DNA of 64,000 bases from Isoetes taiwanensis (GCA_021234155.1 JAJEKV010000002.1:20521761-20585760), one strand, 5' to 3'. Shown: positions 1 through 10,304, counted from the stretch's first letter. Notes: a model not told the origin generated them from the sequence alone. Made by a program: numbers and translations.

Positions 1-1760
1 TAGTTTAAAAATATGCCTTCGATTCTTGACATAAGGAGTTCATCTTATGTAGCAAGAGATGCAGGCAGGTTTTTGGCTAGGGACCTGAGAATTCCAAACT
101 AGGCTGGACCAAAAGCATGGCAGGCAGTGGGTTTTAAAGCAGGATCCAGCAGTTCCAGCAGGTCCCAATATATCTAGGCAGACATTGGAAGGAATGGTAC
201 CACAAAATGAACATCTTATTTGATGGCTTTCTTCAGGCATAACTTGCAGGCATCATACATATTGCCTAACAATTTGGTAAGGTATGTTTCTGACCATCAT
301 TCTGTACATGCCATTCAAGAAGGTGATAAAAGTAATGTCTCTTTTTAAGAAAGTCACAATTGATATTACCTCAAACGTAAGTTTATGTGATTCATCGGTT
401 GTGCATCCCGTGGAGTTCGTCAGCTTCATCGAAAAGGCATATCTACGTGAATGGATCAAATGAATTAGAATGTTATATTCTAAAGTTCCAGCTTTCAATT
501 AATAAAAAACCTCACAAATGAATACAAAACACTTTGTATCCGGGCGGAAATAATAGGTAACTTTATGGTTCAGCAGATAAACTATCCTAAAGAATTGCAA
601 GCAGAAATTTTAGTCTGTGCAAGTATTTGATAAGAATAAATATGCCAGAATATTCTTATCTGCCCAGAATTTTGATGCTAAAAAATTAGTTTGATACAAC
701 CCATTACATAGCAACACAGTCTTGCAATCTCTGAAAGCATGAAGTTTGCCATAGGCCATGAATTGACAGTAAATAAATACCTCTGTATTTGTAAGTCCAA
801 CCCGCAAATCGTTTGACGCATTCAATGGAACAGTCCTGAAAAGACACAAATTAAACAAATGGAGCCGAAAGCATCAAGGTATTTTGATCAGGGGCAGACC
901 CAGACCAAAGTTATGATCGGTCAACTCAACTGCCTTTGGATCTGCAGAAAAAGAAGGAAGATAAAAAAAAGAAAGCAACAACACAGCTTTCCTTGAAGTG
1001 ATGTTGGCCTAAATGTTTTCAAATGCCAAAGTGACAAAAATCGCCATGGCTGCTCTTAATCCACACCGATCTTGCTAAACTAGGCTCTGTGAAGAAATGT
1101 TGCCGTTGCCGTCATCATCTTTGTTGCCGCTGCCATTTACGAATATAGTCCCTCAGAAATTTTATTGTGGAACTGCGATGGAAACGTAGCCATGGCTTCA
1201 AAGCTGTGCCCATGCATCGAAAAACGTAGATATGATGGCAAGAATGGCTTCATAGCTTAGCCACCGGAAACTAGCTCTAGCTTCTTTATGTCTGGGTTCG
1301 CCAAAGTAAGGCAGGCGCTATATAACTATATGTGTTTTGTAGAAGAACTGTGGAACTGTGAGACACGACACCACAAAGAAGCCACAAAATTCAGAGGGGA
1401 AGAAGCGGCGATAGAAGCATAGCCAAGGCTTTAGGAATTTTCTTGTTGAACTACCGTGAGAGCATAGCCATGCCTTCGAACCTCGCTTGCATGTCTTGCC
1501 TAAAAAAGAACCGTACAAAAACGTAGATAATTCCAAAAACCAATTTTACTCTGCATTTTTGACCGGAAAAAAACCGTACAAAAACGTAGATAATTCCAAA
1601 AACCAATTTTACTCTGCATTTTTTGACTGGAAAATAGATATATATAATTCGAAATGACCCTTTTTGGAGCCGGTTTTTTTTTCTAGTAATCATATATATA
1701 GAAGGATAAAATATCTTTGTTTGATCCAATCTAAATGTAGTCGATATTGTGTAAGCAACC
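1..1760. other. Arm flank outside the element; no supported gene
   Basis: This segment is conserved in reverse at 43819-45580. It contains short stretches that look like exons on the minus strand (plus strand in the right arm). One is bounded by TTTTCAG and GAG/GTATTT (right arm about 44748-44807). Another ends with GAG/GTAATA (right arm about 45140-45214). Neither matches a family I recognise, and the reading frames do not join without assumptions. They may be decayed exons of one gene. Confidence 0.4.
1503..1628. repeat. 63-bp tandem duplication
   Basis: Two head-to-tail copies with a 63-bp period, each containing CCGTACAAAAACGTAGATAA and ending near ACTCTGCATTTTT. The same pair is present in the right arm around 43960-44085, so the duplication is older than the arms. 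Confidence 0.85.
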
Positions 1761-1819
1761 CACTATGCTGTAATCGATCAAATTATATATGCCCGAATTT
1801 GGTTAGGGTCCCAAGAAAT

Positions 1820-1912
1820 GGAAACCTCCCAAATTTTTGTTCTTGGAAACCTCCCCAGCTTTCCATGAAGCTTGGAGAGGTTTCCAATTTTGCTAACTTG
1901 GGGAGGTTTCCA
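1820..1912. repeat. Subterminal GGAAACCTCCC cluster, left end of left element
   Basis: Four copies of the 12-bp word: two as GGAAACCTCCCM, then two as GGNGAGGTTTCC. They face each other and could fold. The right-arm counterpart is at 43669-43759. They resemble the transposase-binding repeats next to the ends of Spm-type elements; that role is inferred. Confidence 0.8.
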
Positions 1913-1976
1913 TAGAATCCCCAAAAATCTATTTTAGTTTATGATATTTTTTGATCTATGTTAACAGCCATTCATA

Positions 1977-2285
1977 ATGATCCTAAAGTTAATGTCTACG
2001 GTTCGAATTAATCCTTTTCTATTTTCGTATGCAATTCTATTTATGTTGCATGCTTTCTTTTTTCAGGGCATTCTTGAAGCCATAGCAGGAGCGCCGGATT
2101 TTGACGAGCAGTATAATAGTTTCGATTCCCATTCCGATTTTGAATACCAGTGCCAGGTTTTGAAGACTAGTTGCGATTCTGATTATGAAGACCAGTTGTT
2201 TGTTGAAGGAGAGCTTCGGATTTTGAAGATTGGCCAGCAAAAAGTTCAAAACGGAGTACTCATGGTGTATAGTACGGCTGAATGA
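1977..2285 (+). CDS. Unrecognised 102-aa ORF inside the element, conserved between arms
   Basis: The right arm has the same ORF at 43602-43294 with about ten amino-acid differences and no frameshift. It starts with a hydrophobic stretch (residues 13-30), followed by an acidic region with D/E-F/Y-E-D-Q words. These come from degenerate repeats of TTTTGAAGACCAG that continue past the stop to about 2575. The hydrophobic segment and a TTTTTTCAG just before GGCATTC (2066) suggest the first third may be an intron and the coding exon may begin near 2067. I know no family for it. The open frame may simply reflect low divergence. Confidence 0.3.
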   Translation: MILKLMSTVRINPFLFSYAILFMLHAFFFQGILEAIAGAPDFDEQYNSFDSHSDFEYQCQVLKTSCDSDYEDQLFVEGELRILKIGQQKVQNGVLMVYSTAE

Positions 2286-2575
2286 TCCTTCCTTCTTATT
2301 CTTAGCAGAGAGGCGAAGCTTATTTATTCTTTTTAGTTTGAGCAAAACATTTGCCGCAGAGCAACTTTCTGTTTCTGAGGATTGAATTTTTGTTTGTGAG
2401 AAGCTGGGCTTGGCCGAGCCCCATTTCCTATTTGAAGACCTGCCTCTTATTTCTGATTTCCATGCTAAATCACAGGCCGATTTGAAGATCAGTGCCGATT
2501 TTGAAGACCAGTATGTTGTTTATTGAAGGGAGCTTTGGATTTTGAAGACCAGCTACCTATTTTGAAGATAGATTT
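2085..2575 (+). repeat. Degenerate repeats of a GATTTTGAAGACCAG word
   Basis: The word TTTTGAAGACCAG and variants (TATTTGAAGACCTG, GATTTGAAGATCAG, TTTTGAAGATTGG) recur about nine times at irregular 20-60 bp spacing. Also present in the right arm (about 43020-43500). They lie in the interior side of the element's left third. They could be a second class of protein-binding repeats or a decayed minisatellite. Confidence 0.6.
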
Positions 2576-3114
2576 TGCAACAGTAGTTCTTGTACCTGCT
2601 CTGCAAGGCCTCTCGCTATCTTAAGTTTTCGCTTTCTACTGCTCCTCGCTTGTAATGTTTCTCTCAGGGGCCCATCTCCTCAAGATTGCGATTAGTGGAG
2701 TCTGGAGGCCCTTTTCTTTTACCGGTCCACCATAGCCTCCTCCTCTTTACCATTCTAGGTAGCCAGAACATTCAACTGACATGCTATTCTCATTTAAGCA
2801 CAATTTCATTAAAATGAGAAATTTCGTGATTCCAATTAGGGATGAAAATCCTTTTTAATCCATTTTATGACCATTTTTTGAGCAATTATGGCGCAATTTA
2901 GCAAAAAAAATGCATCTAAAGTGCCATTTATTGGTGCCATTAATATCAGAGAGGCGGGAAAAAAACAACAAAAAAAAAATACTGCAACTTAAGTTAGCAA
3001 GTTTTACCTATTTTACAGGAAGAAGGGCATCATTAACTTCTGAAATTGACAAATTTACACATCAAGAAAATTTGTTTATGAAGCTAAAATAATGAAATTT
3101 GTTGCCGAATTGAA

Positions 3115-3303
3115 TCAATCGCCATTAGTAGGATCATGCTTTTCTTTGCCAACATTCATAAGAATGTCAAATCCTGCCCCACTAAATGCCTCTTCACAAA
3201 GTTGTAAATGATTTTGAATCTCATCGCGACTAAAATCTTCATGGGTACCAAGTTGGACGAAGGTGACTCCACAAAGAAATCTCCCCGGCATACCCGAACG
3301 CAT
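3115..3303 (-). pseudogene. Possible captured gene fragment inside TIR element
   Basis: A 62-codon open stretch with ordinary protein-like composition, including GRFLCGVTFVQLGTHEDF and LCEEAFSGAGFD. It sits within otherwise low-complexity sequence. I do not recognise the family. Non-autonomous DNA transposons often carry host exon fragments, which is one explanation. There is no sign of a complete gene. Confidence 0.3.
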
Positions 3304-3349
3304 TTGCTATAGCAGACCAAATGCATGCCGGTGAATGCATCCTCAACAT

Positions 3350-5330
3350 ATTTTTTTTGCTGTTAGTGAATGCAAATGGCGCCATGGCCCATTTGCATCC
3401 TCAAGATGTTTGAAATGGCACCTTGAGGATGCAACATGGTGCCATTTACACCCCAAAGACACCAAAAAATTTCCACCCAAAAAAAGGGTGTTGGGGTGCA
3501 AATGGCGCCAGGGTTGGGTGCAAATGAAGCCATGGCGCCATTTGCACATTGCAAAAAAAAAAAAAATGAAATTTTTTTGAATTTTTTTTTGTTCTTGGGT
3601 AAAATAAATGGCGCCATGGCCCATTTGCATCCTCAAGGTGCCATTTCCAAACATGATGAGGCATCCACAAAGATGCATTTGATATAACATTCGATCAAAT
3701 GCATGGTGGTGAATGCAAATGGCGCCATGGCTTTTGCATTCCTCAACATGCATTTAATAAAGCAAATCATGCTAAGGATGCATGCCATTTGCCTCCTCAA
3801 TATGCATCAAGCAAACATATATTCAAGAAACTGGTGCTATTTGACTAGGAAAACTAAAAAATCAAGTAAAAGAACACCTACCTTTGCCTTGGAGACTTGC
3901 CTTCATGATTCTTGATATCTTTAGTGTCTAGAGTGATGAAAACAAAGGCGCTTAAGCGCTGGCGCCGCATCGCACTAGGCGCTTAGGGGCCATCTAGCCA
4001 GCAGGCGCCGGGCGCTGGCGCCAGGGTCCAATGGGCCATCTAGCGGCCAGCAGGCATCGAAATGAAGCTGGCGGCGCCGGGCGGCAGCGGCGGGAAAGGG
4101 GGGATGTGGCGGCGCTAAAGCGGGGATGTAGGCGGCGCTAGGCCATCTAGCAGCAGGCGCTGGCGCTAGGTCCAATAGGCCATCTAGTAGCGGCGCCGGC
4201 GGCAGCGGTCGGGCGCCGTAGTCGCAGCGGCGGAAGCAGGCGGAATGTAGGTGGCGCTGGCGGGTGGGTATGGCGAAGCTCGTGGAAGGCGAGCGTAAAT
4301 TTAAAAATGCCCGCCCAAATTTGAAACCCCTCCGCCCGCCCAAATTTGAAAGCCCTCCGCCCGCCCAAATTTGAAATTCAAAATTTGAAATCCCAAATTT
4401 GTTGTTGCTGCTCGACATATCATTTCTTTAGGCGCTTGTATAGATCCTTCTATAGGCGGATGCAGGGTCTTCGATGGTTCCATACCGATCGGCACTTCTA
4501 GGCGGCTTCTTGCAGTCATTTATTTTCAGGTAACATTAGCTGTTTGCACAGGGTTTTTTGGGCGCTTCTTTTTGAGGCGCTGCAATATTCTTACAAGATC
4601 CATATATACTCCGGGCCGATAGTTTTTTCACCAAAATGGTGACCACCATATCCGTAAGTCTTTCTATATGCATCGCCTTTTTGTTAGAGCCATTCATCAC
4701 ATGTATACATCCAAATGGAGCCATTTGGGGCACCATTTGAGCCTTCAAATGGCTTCATGGCGCCATTTGGGGGTGCCAGGGCAGTATACCACCCAAATGG
4801 CCCATTTGGAGGGTGCCGCCAGGGGGTAGGTATACCCCCCAAATGGCGCTATGGAGCCATTTGGGGTGCCATTTGGAGCCCTCAAATGGCTCCATGGCTC
4901 ATTTGGGGTGCCGTGAGGGGCGTGTATACCCCTCAAATGGTGGCATTTGGGGTGCCATGGGGGCAGGTATACCCCCCACATGGCACCTTGAGGATGCAAA
5001 TGGCGCCATAAATGGCCATGGCGCCATTTGCATCCCATTTTTTTTTTTTTTTTTTTTTTTTATTTTTTTTTTTTTTTTTTTTTTTTTTTGGGTAGGCATA
5101 CCCCAAATGGCGCCATTTGGGGAGGTATACCCCATTTCGGTTAGTTGCTAGGGGAGTATATATACCCCCAAATGGGGGGTTGGGGAAGGGAGGGGGAGGG
5201 GGAGGGGGCCAGGTATACCCCCGGGGGCACCCCCCATGGAGCCATTTGGGGAGCGCCAACGAGGGCAATTATACATGCCATTTGGGGTAAAGAGAGCCAC
5301 CCTTCATGGCAAGGATGTTGATCCATTGAA
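3350..5330. repeat. Palindrome-rich ATGGCGCCAT / CCAAATGG arrays
   Basis: The words AAATGGCGCCATGG, CCATTTGCATCCTCAAG and GGTATACCCCCCAAATGG recur many times on both strands at 3360-3730 and 4710-5280. ATGGCGCCAT is itself a perfect palindrome, so the arrays can form many hairpins. Every frame is open by chance in places, giving spurious ORFs rich in W, H and P. Between the two arrays lies a GC-rich block (3940-4300) rich in GCGCTGGCGCC-like words. Confidence 0.85.
5037..5089 (+). repeat. Poly-T tract
   Basis: About 50 nearly uninterrupted thymines with a single A. It may mark an old reverse-strand poly(A) insertion or simple slippage within the TIR element. Confidence 0.9.
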
Positions 5331-5466
5331 TTTAGCAAATGCAGATCACGCAAATCTGTGGTGCCTATTGAACTTCCAATCATATCTTTGGGGTGCGGAT
5401 AACATTGGTGAAGCAAAGAGGTGCATTTATTCAGTTGCCAAAGAAGGATGTGAAACTGGTTGAGGC

Positions 5467-5725
5467 TTGTATGCTATAAACATATGTATGATACATGTGT
5501 ACTACTCACGTGTATCATACACCTGCAGAAGGTCTATAAATCTATTCATGTATCTTAAAAATATATGTATGATACATGGGTGTCATACCTGTGTACCTAA
5601 CACATGCAGAAGGTGTATGATACCGAGTAAATATGTTTTCTACATATTTCATGGTGGTGTATACAACCCCTGCATAAGGTCTATGATACAGGGTACTCAA
5701 CCCCTGCATAAGGTCTATACAAAAA
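5467..5725 (+). repeat. Imperfect tandem repeats of a TGCATAAGGTCTATGATAC-like unit
   Basis: The unit (ACCCCTGCATAAGGTCTAT and variants such as ACACCTGCAGAAGGTCTAT) recurs at least four times at 40-80 bp spacing near the right end of the TIR element. It makes a long but meaningless open frame. Confidence 0.65.
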
Positions 5726-6673
5726 CCCCCAAAATAAAAAAATTCCAGTTTACTAAAAATTTTTCCATTATAATGAAATTGTGCTTATTTCTGCATTTTG
5801 TTTCTTTTTTAACGCCCAAATCAGAAAGTTTTTTCAAGAACCAGTTTCGGATTTACAAGCCCGGTTTTCCAGTGCCCAAGGAGAATTTGAAACAGAATTT
5901 TTACAAATTGTTCCAGAATTTAGACAGCTGTGGTTACTGATTTTGTTGCAAGTTTGAGTTCTTAACAGGTAAAATATTGTTATCTTCTATTATTTCTTTC
6001 TTAAAAAATGAGATAGCAGATTTGTTTGAAGATTTATTTGTAAGTGATCATCCGGTCATCACAGTCAAGAGCTCAAGGAACTTTCCCACTAGAGTGGCTG
6101 GTGTTCTTCTTCTGCAAACAGGGTTTTCTTTTTTTGAGAAACCTTCCAAAATTTGTTATAGAGAGAAACCTTCTAAAATTTGTTATAGAGGAATTGGCTA
6201 TTCTTGTTTTCTGAGAAACCTTTGTAATACAAGAGAATTATCCATTCTTGTAATTTTTATGAATAGTTATGCTACAGCATTTTTCTCGACATTGTTTATC
6301 TCAATCCCAAATGAATAGTGCTTTCCACAAGTTCCAACAACTCTAAATGAATATTTTGTCTTGTCTGATTTTGTTGCAATGGGTAATTCCTTCTTTCTCT
6401 CATTTTGTATTTGTGTCAAAATAAAGATCTAAAGTACTAGTTTATCCTGAACTCGTGATTGCAAATTGATGCTTGAGGACTTCCTATTCTCATTATATGT
6501 TTTGTTGAGTTCAATCTATCTTTATCATGATAGTTATAAAATCATAGTTGCAATTTGGTAAACGAGGAATTCCGTTCTCTTAATCTATTTTGTGTTTAAG
6601 TATGCCTCTTCATTTAGTATTCGTCAACATTTTACAATAGTCATGCTTCTTCTTCTTATGTCTTACCTTAGGT

Positions 6674-7857
6674 ATGGATAGGGAGGGCCAGCCTCGAGAG
6701 GCCGAGGGCGAGGTACCACCACCACCACATGCACCGCAGATTAGGGCGTTCTTTGTGGGTAAGTGTCGTGTACCTAGGATCTTAGAGTTCGTCATGCATA
6801 TATTTTTTAGAATATAATGTTAGATACATAGACTTAGGTCTCAGGTTTATTAATTTAGGGATGTGCTCCACGGATGTTGGAGGATCAGACGGTTGTTGAC
6901 AACCATCCCTGGGTTGCCAACAAGATAAGAGGATAGGTGGTTTTGTGTGCACGAGGGGTGTTCACACACCCCCCGTGGAGAGGGGCTATATGGGCTTGTT
7001 GTTGAATGGTGCTGCAACACGTAAGACCAAGCATCCTGAGCTTCCTTGGGTTGCTCGTCGTCCGGGTGCACGGAGGACACGGCCACTTGATCTTGAGGAT
7101 GAGGCCGCACAGGAGAGGGAGAGGGAGAGGCGCCGAGCTCGCGGACAGGAGAGGTGCACTAGGCCAGAGTATCTTGACTGCCAGCAGGATAGTCATTACA
7201 GAGCGAGGCTACAGAGACAGGTCGTGGCCGAGTGGGGGAGGAACACGAGGGTGTACTCTCCTCAGGAGTTAGCTCAGAGATATCCACAGGGGGCTCACAA
7301 AGGGGATAGCGTAATCGTGATCGTGCTCTAGTGCGCATAATGGAGACGAGGATGCAGAGGCTCGTTTTTGTGAGACCCAGAGTAGACTCTTGGCCCGTGA
7401 TGGCCATATCGATGTAGAGGAGGGAGAGGCTCCACACGAGAGACATGCATGGCAGGTTGAGGATTTACACGGGAGAGATGGAGTAGTAGTTGGAGCAGCA
7501 ATCAGTACCGCATGTGAGCCTGGTGGGATTGATTTGGGAGCCACGGTGGATCTTGCGTCACACGTAGGGATAGGGCTTGAGACACGTCCATTTGATTCTT
7601 GCACCTCCACTGTCCCACCCGCTGATGTAGACCTCCACATCGGGACGCCGCCCGAGGAGGTTAAGGGCCCTTCATTACCCACTTCCTGTATTCCCATTCT
7701 ACCGTTTACCCTTCGTACCACCTCCCTCCCTGACTTTCCTCCTAGACCACCTTCCCATGCCACGTCTTCACATGTCCCTCCACTCTTCGATGGAGGGCTG
7801 GACAGAGTCTTGACGCATTGCACCATCAAAGAGTATGATGCTTCCGTGAAAATGTAA
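6674..7857 (+). pseudogene. Unrecognised element-encoded gene, left copy (broken)
   Basis: A probable first exon starts at ATG 6674 (MDREGQPREAEGEVPPPPHA) and ends at a GTAAGT donor at 6759. Open sequence resumes at 6945-7331 with a basic, Arg/Glu-rich segment (ELPWVARRPGARR, then EAAQERERERRRAR) and a QVVAEW...PQELAQRYPQG motif. A frameshift after that motif is repaired in the right arm. A downstream frame (7390-7857) continues to a TAA after EYDASVKM. The first exon here is 85 bp against 89 bp in the right arm. The right-arm copy shows that these pieces once formed a longer frame. I cannot name the family; a DNA-binding or accessory protein of the host element is possible. Confidence 0.4.
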
Positions 7858-8153
7858 CCTTCCCTTGAGTTGATTGAAGGTATAGGTGGATATGATCCAA
7901 CAGAGTCTCCCTCATTCAAATGATTGTCATGATCACCACTGGGTGTTACATGGTCTTCATCATCTACATCCTCAAAACCTGCAGCATTGTCAACATTATC
8001 AAAAGTGAAATCACTTACAGTTGCTTCTGAATCATATAGGGACGAATCAGTGGAGATATCATCTTCAACTCCCTCATACACGTTACGCTCCAAATCCATG
8101 AGATAAATAACAACATCAAAGGAACGAAAGATGAAATAGTCGATGGGAATCAC
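7269..8153 (-). CDS. Unrecognised acidic ORF, antisense to the element gene, left copy
   Basis: A 294-codon open frame starting just inside the GGAAACCTCCCC cluster. The first 90 residues are acidic (DLERNVYEGVEDDIS, then FEDVDDEDHVTPSGDHDN). The rest overlaps the plus-strand ORFs in antisense. A second Met (MDLERNVY, at about 8100) may be the real start. The N-terminal third is conserved in the right arm at 40326-40649; beyond it that copy is frameshifted. Only one of the two antisense frames is likely to be genuine over the overlap. The N-terminal part is the most plausible coding portion here. No family recognised. Confidence 0.3.
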   Translation of the reverse strand: MIPIDYFIFRSFDVVIYLMDLERNVYEGVEDDISTDSSLYDSEATVSDFTFDNVDNAAGFEDVDDEDHVTPSGDHDNHLNEGDSVGSYPPIPSINSREGYIFTEASYSLMVQCVKTLSSPPSKSGGTCEDVAWEGGLGGKSGREVVRRVNGRMGIQEVGNEGPLTSSGGVPMWRSTSAGGTVEVQESNGRVSSPIPTCDARSTVAPKSIPPGSHAVLIAAPTTTPSLPCKSSTCHACLSCGASPSSTSIWPSRAKSLLWVSQKRASASSSPLCALEHDHDYAIPFVSPLWISLS

Positions 8154-8304
8154 GGCAAATGGATGAATCCGTGGATGAAGGAAGAATTCATAGGGACGAT
8201 TTACTTGAAGAAAAAGCTTGGATGAATTCGTTGATAAAAGAAGAACTCAAAGAGACGATTTGCTTCAAGAAATAGCTCACTTTGAAATTTTATAGACATT
8301 TTGT

Positions 8305-8664
8305 GGAAACCTCCCCTAGTTTCTTTGGAAAGTTGGGGAGGTTTCCATAAAATAAATGTTGGCAACCACCAATGGACTGCAACGCACGAGGACCGAGATG
8401 CACGGGGGCTAGTCTTGGTCTTCGTGCAAATTTAGAGAGCCTTTTCTTTTTTTCTTTTGTGGAAACCTCCCCACCTTTCCATGGAAACCTCCCCTGTTTT
8501 CTTAATTGGAAACCTCCCCAGATCATCCAAGAAAGCTGGGGAGGTTTCCACGGAAAGGTGGGGAGGTTTCCATGGAAACCTCCCCTGTTTTCTAATATGG
8601 AGAAAGTTGGGGAGGTTTCCAGGGAAAGTTGGGGAGGTTTCTAGGGAAAGTTGGGGAGGTTTCC
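8305..8664. repeat. Subterminal GGAAACCTCCCC cluster, right end of left element
   Basis: About eleven copies of GGAAACCTCCCC or its reverse GGGGAGGTTTCC within 360 bp, many arranged as inverted pairs, for example a copy directly followed by its complement near 8560-8584. One copy is degenerate, with TTTCT in place of TTTCC. The array sits just inside the inferred element end and just upstream of the acidic minus-strand ORF, so it could also act as a promoter. Confidence 0.85.
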
Positions 8665-8847
8665 ATTGGAGCCCAACCCAAATCGGACGTAGAAAAACCC
8701 ATCGTGCTGTAATGGCATAGTTTTAATTGCGTATTTAAATATTAATATTATTCAGTTGGACTGCATGGATGTTTGCATGAAGAAAAACCAAGCATTTGTT
8801 AGATATGGAACAGTTACTATAGATTGGCAATCTCGATAAATGTCAAC

Positions 8848-9013
8848 CTTGGAAAATGAGATTTGACAGTCAATTTATATCACAATACACTGCTGTTATA
8901 AAAGAATAGGAGAGATAAAAGCAAGCACAACTTGGAAAATGAGATTTGACAGTCAGTTTATATCACAATACACTGTTGTTATAAAAGAATAGGAGAGATA
9001 AAAGCAAGCACAA
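8848..9013. repeat. 83-bp tandem duplication
   Basis: Two direct copies starting CTTGGAAAATGAGATTTGAC, at 8848 and 8931, differing at two or three bases. The pair is also in the right arm (39477-39642), so it predates the inverted duplication. Confidence 0.95.
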
Positions 9014-10027
9014 CTTCTTTAGTCCTTAACCAAGACAAACTCATCCATAATGACATTATGAACATTGGACTTACAAGTTTATTAGCCTAGCATCAGATGT
9101 TATTTTATGGAAGGCATAAAATGAGAAATGCTGGAGGAGGCATACAAGCTTCTGTGTAAGTCAATCATTAAAATAAATTTGCAATCACCGCACGATACGT
9201 GCAGCATGATTGCTGGATATTAACAAGTTCCAATCATCAAACGCTGAGAATGTATTTTGAATAAGAACTGGAGTCTTTTCCATCTTTTATTTAGCTTTCA
9301 TGCCAAATTAGATTCCATTCACTTATGCAATTGAAAGGTCTTCATGCAATGTAGGATATTATGGACCCATTTATTTGATCTTCCATACAGGCTTGGATAA
9401 CCCAAATTATCATCACTCCAAAACAGTTAATCTTTGGCTATTGCAAAAACTATAAGCCTTTTGTCTTTTCAGCCTCAGCTCACTTTCTTACCATCCTCAG
9501 TGGTTGAGCTTATTCCAAACCATCTGTTCCTTGTCAATACATATGTCTAAATTTGGACAGGATCTGCCGGAGTTGGACAACACAGATTCTTCACCAGAAA
9601 AGAGCAAGAAAAGCAAAACAGCTACAGATTTTTGAGATTAAAGAGGGAAGCATTACAAACTCTGATGCAAACAGAGGCCTGTATGCATAGCCAAATTCAA
9701 CCAGCAGACTATATAGAGCCTGTAAATTCCAAATCCACTGCACCCTTTTGGAGATTATACCATCTATACCAAAGGAATCTTAACACCTTTCTTGATCTCT
9801 CCTAACCCGCTCAAGACCGAATAGTAACTATGATTCCCGGATCATAATAATTGTGAATCTAAAGAGGCACTGAATTATGGAAAGACTGGTGCAGCCACTA
9901 CTACCCTTACCTAGTTTTACAATTTAAGCATTCTTCATTTTCAGCACTAAAACAGTAATTAAAGGCACCACTTATACTAATGTTCATCCAATTACACCTG
10001 TCTTGCTTAGTGTAAAGATGTAGGTCA
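9014..10027. other. Arm flank; nothing recognised
   Basis: AT-rich sequence conserved in reverse at 38468-39476. No open frame of note and no recognisable domain, repeat or RNA gene. Confidence 0.6.
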
Positions 10028-10304
10028 AGCATAAAAGTGAGCTAGAAAGATGCGAAAAACGCTTTTCCGTGCTGGAGAATGTCAGGTCATAATGATAGCT
10101 TCATCTTTTGTTTCTCTTTCAATTACATCCCTTTTTTGTCAAGGTAGAACCATATCCACGCATCTATTTAAATGCAATTATGTGGATGGGATTGGTTCGA
10201 GTTCTATACATGGGCAAACGTGGTCTTAAATCTGAAATAAAACTCATTTCAAGTTGCAATCTTGCATACATATCAGTAGCTGATTTCAATTTAATATTGC
10301 ACAG

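Larger units (their letters stand above)
2796..5786. mobile_element. Unclassified TIR DNA transposon, 2,991 bp, nested in left arm
   Basis: Terminal inverted repeats begin AAGCACAATTTCATTA at both ends. They are identical for 16 bp, then about five of the next six match. The flanks are a direct ATTT at 2792-2795 and 5787-5790, taken as a 4-bp target duplication. The right arm has the empty site (CTCATTCCTGC near 42800, one base different), so this is an insertion specific to one arm. The interior has no transposase. Instead it has arrays of ATGGCGCCAT-type words, a GC-rich block at 3940-4300, a poly-T run and a possible captured gene piece. The TSD length does not fit CACTA (3 bp), PIF/Harbinger (TWA), hAT (8 bp) or Mutator (9 bp). 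It is probably non-autonomous. Confidence 0.8.
1761..8722. mobile_element. Putative CACTA-like DNA transposon, left-arm copy
   Basis: The left end begins CACTATGC. The right end, read inward, begins AACTATGC. Both ends run into a similar block about 25 bp further in (CCCGAATTTGGTTAGGG against CCGATTTGGGTTGGGC) and then into clusters of GGAAACCTCCCC. Short terminal inverted repeats starting CACTA followed by subterminal 12-bp repeats in both orientations are the hallmark of plant CACTA/Spm elements. The interior holds unrecognised ORFs on both strands and a nested insertion at 2796-5786; without it the unit is about 3.97 kb. I do not see a convincing 3-bp target duplication, and no TNP2 transposase is present. 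It may therefore be a non-autonomous derivative, or the ends may lie elsewhere. Confidence 0.45.
1..10027 (+). repeat. Left arm of large inverted duplication
   Basis: This block reappears in reverse complement at 38468-45580. Base 1 already lies inside it, so the outer limit is not visible. The inner limit is sharp: both copies share the sequence up to TGTAGGTC (left about 10027) and then differ completely. In the 8761-9110 stretch I found about three differences in some 330 bases. The left arm is longer because of a 2,991-bp insertion at 2796-5786. The right arm has about 150 bp (42619-42770) that the left lacks, and the left has about 43 bp near 5880-5925 that the right lacks. Duplicated sequence extends on both sides of the internal transposon-like unit, so this is a segmental duplication and not two independent insertions. 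Confidence 0.93.

Noticed and set aside
3343-3753. 136-codon minus-strand frame rich in Trp, His and Cys
   Set aside because: Produced by repeats of CCATTTGCATCC and ATGGCGCC; all frames in both directions give similar low-complexity translations.
2796-5786. Helitron insertion
   Set aside because: Inverted terminal repeats and a direct 4-bp flank are present; Helitrons have neither and insert between A and T.
8305-8664. CRISPR-like array from the regularly recurring GGGGAGGTTTCC
   Set aside because: The words are 12 bp, irregularly spaced and in both orientations, in a plant genome. This fits transposon subterminal repeats.
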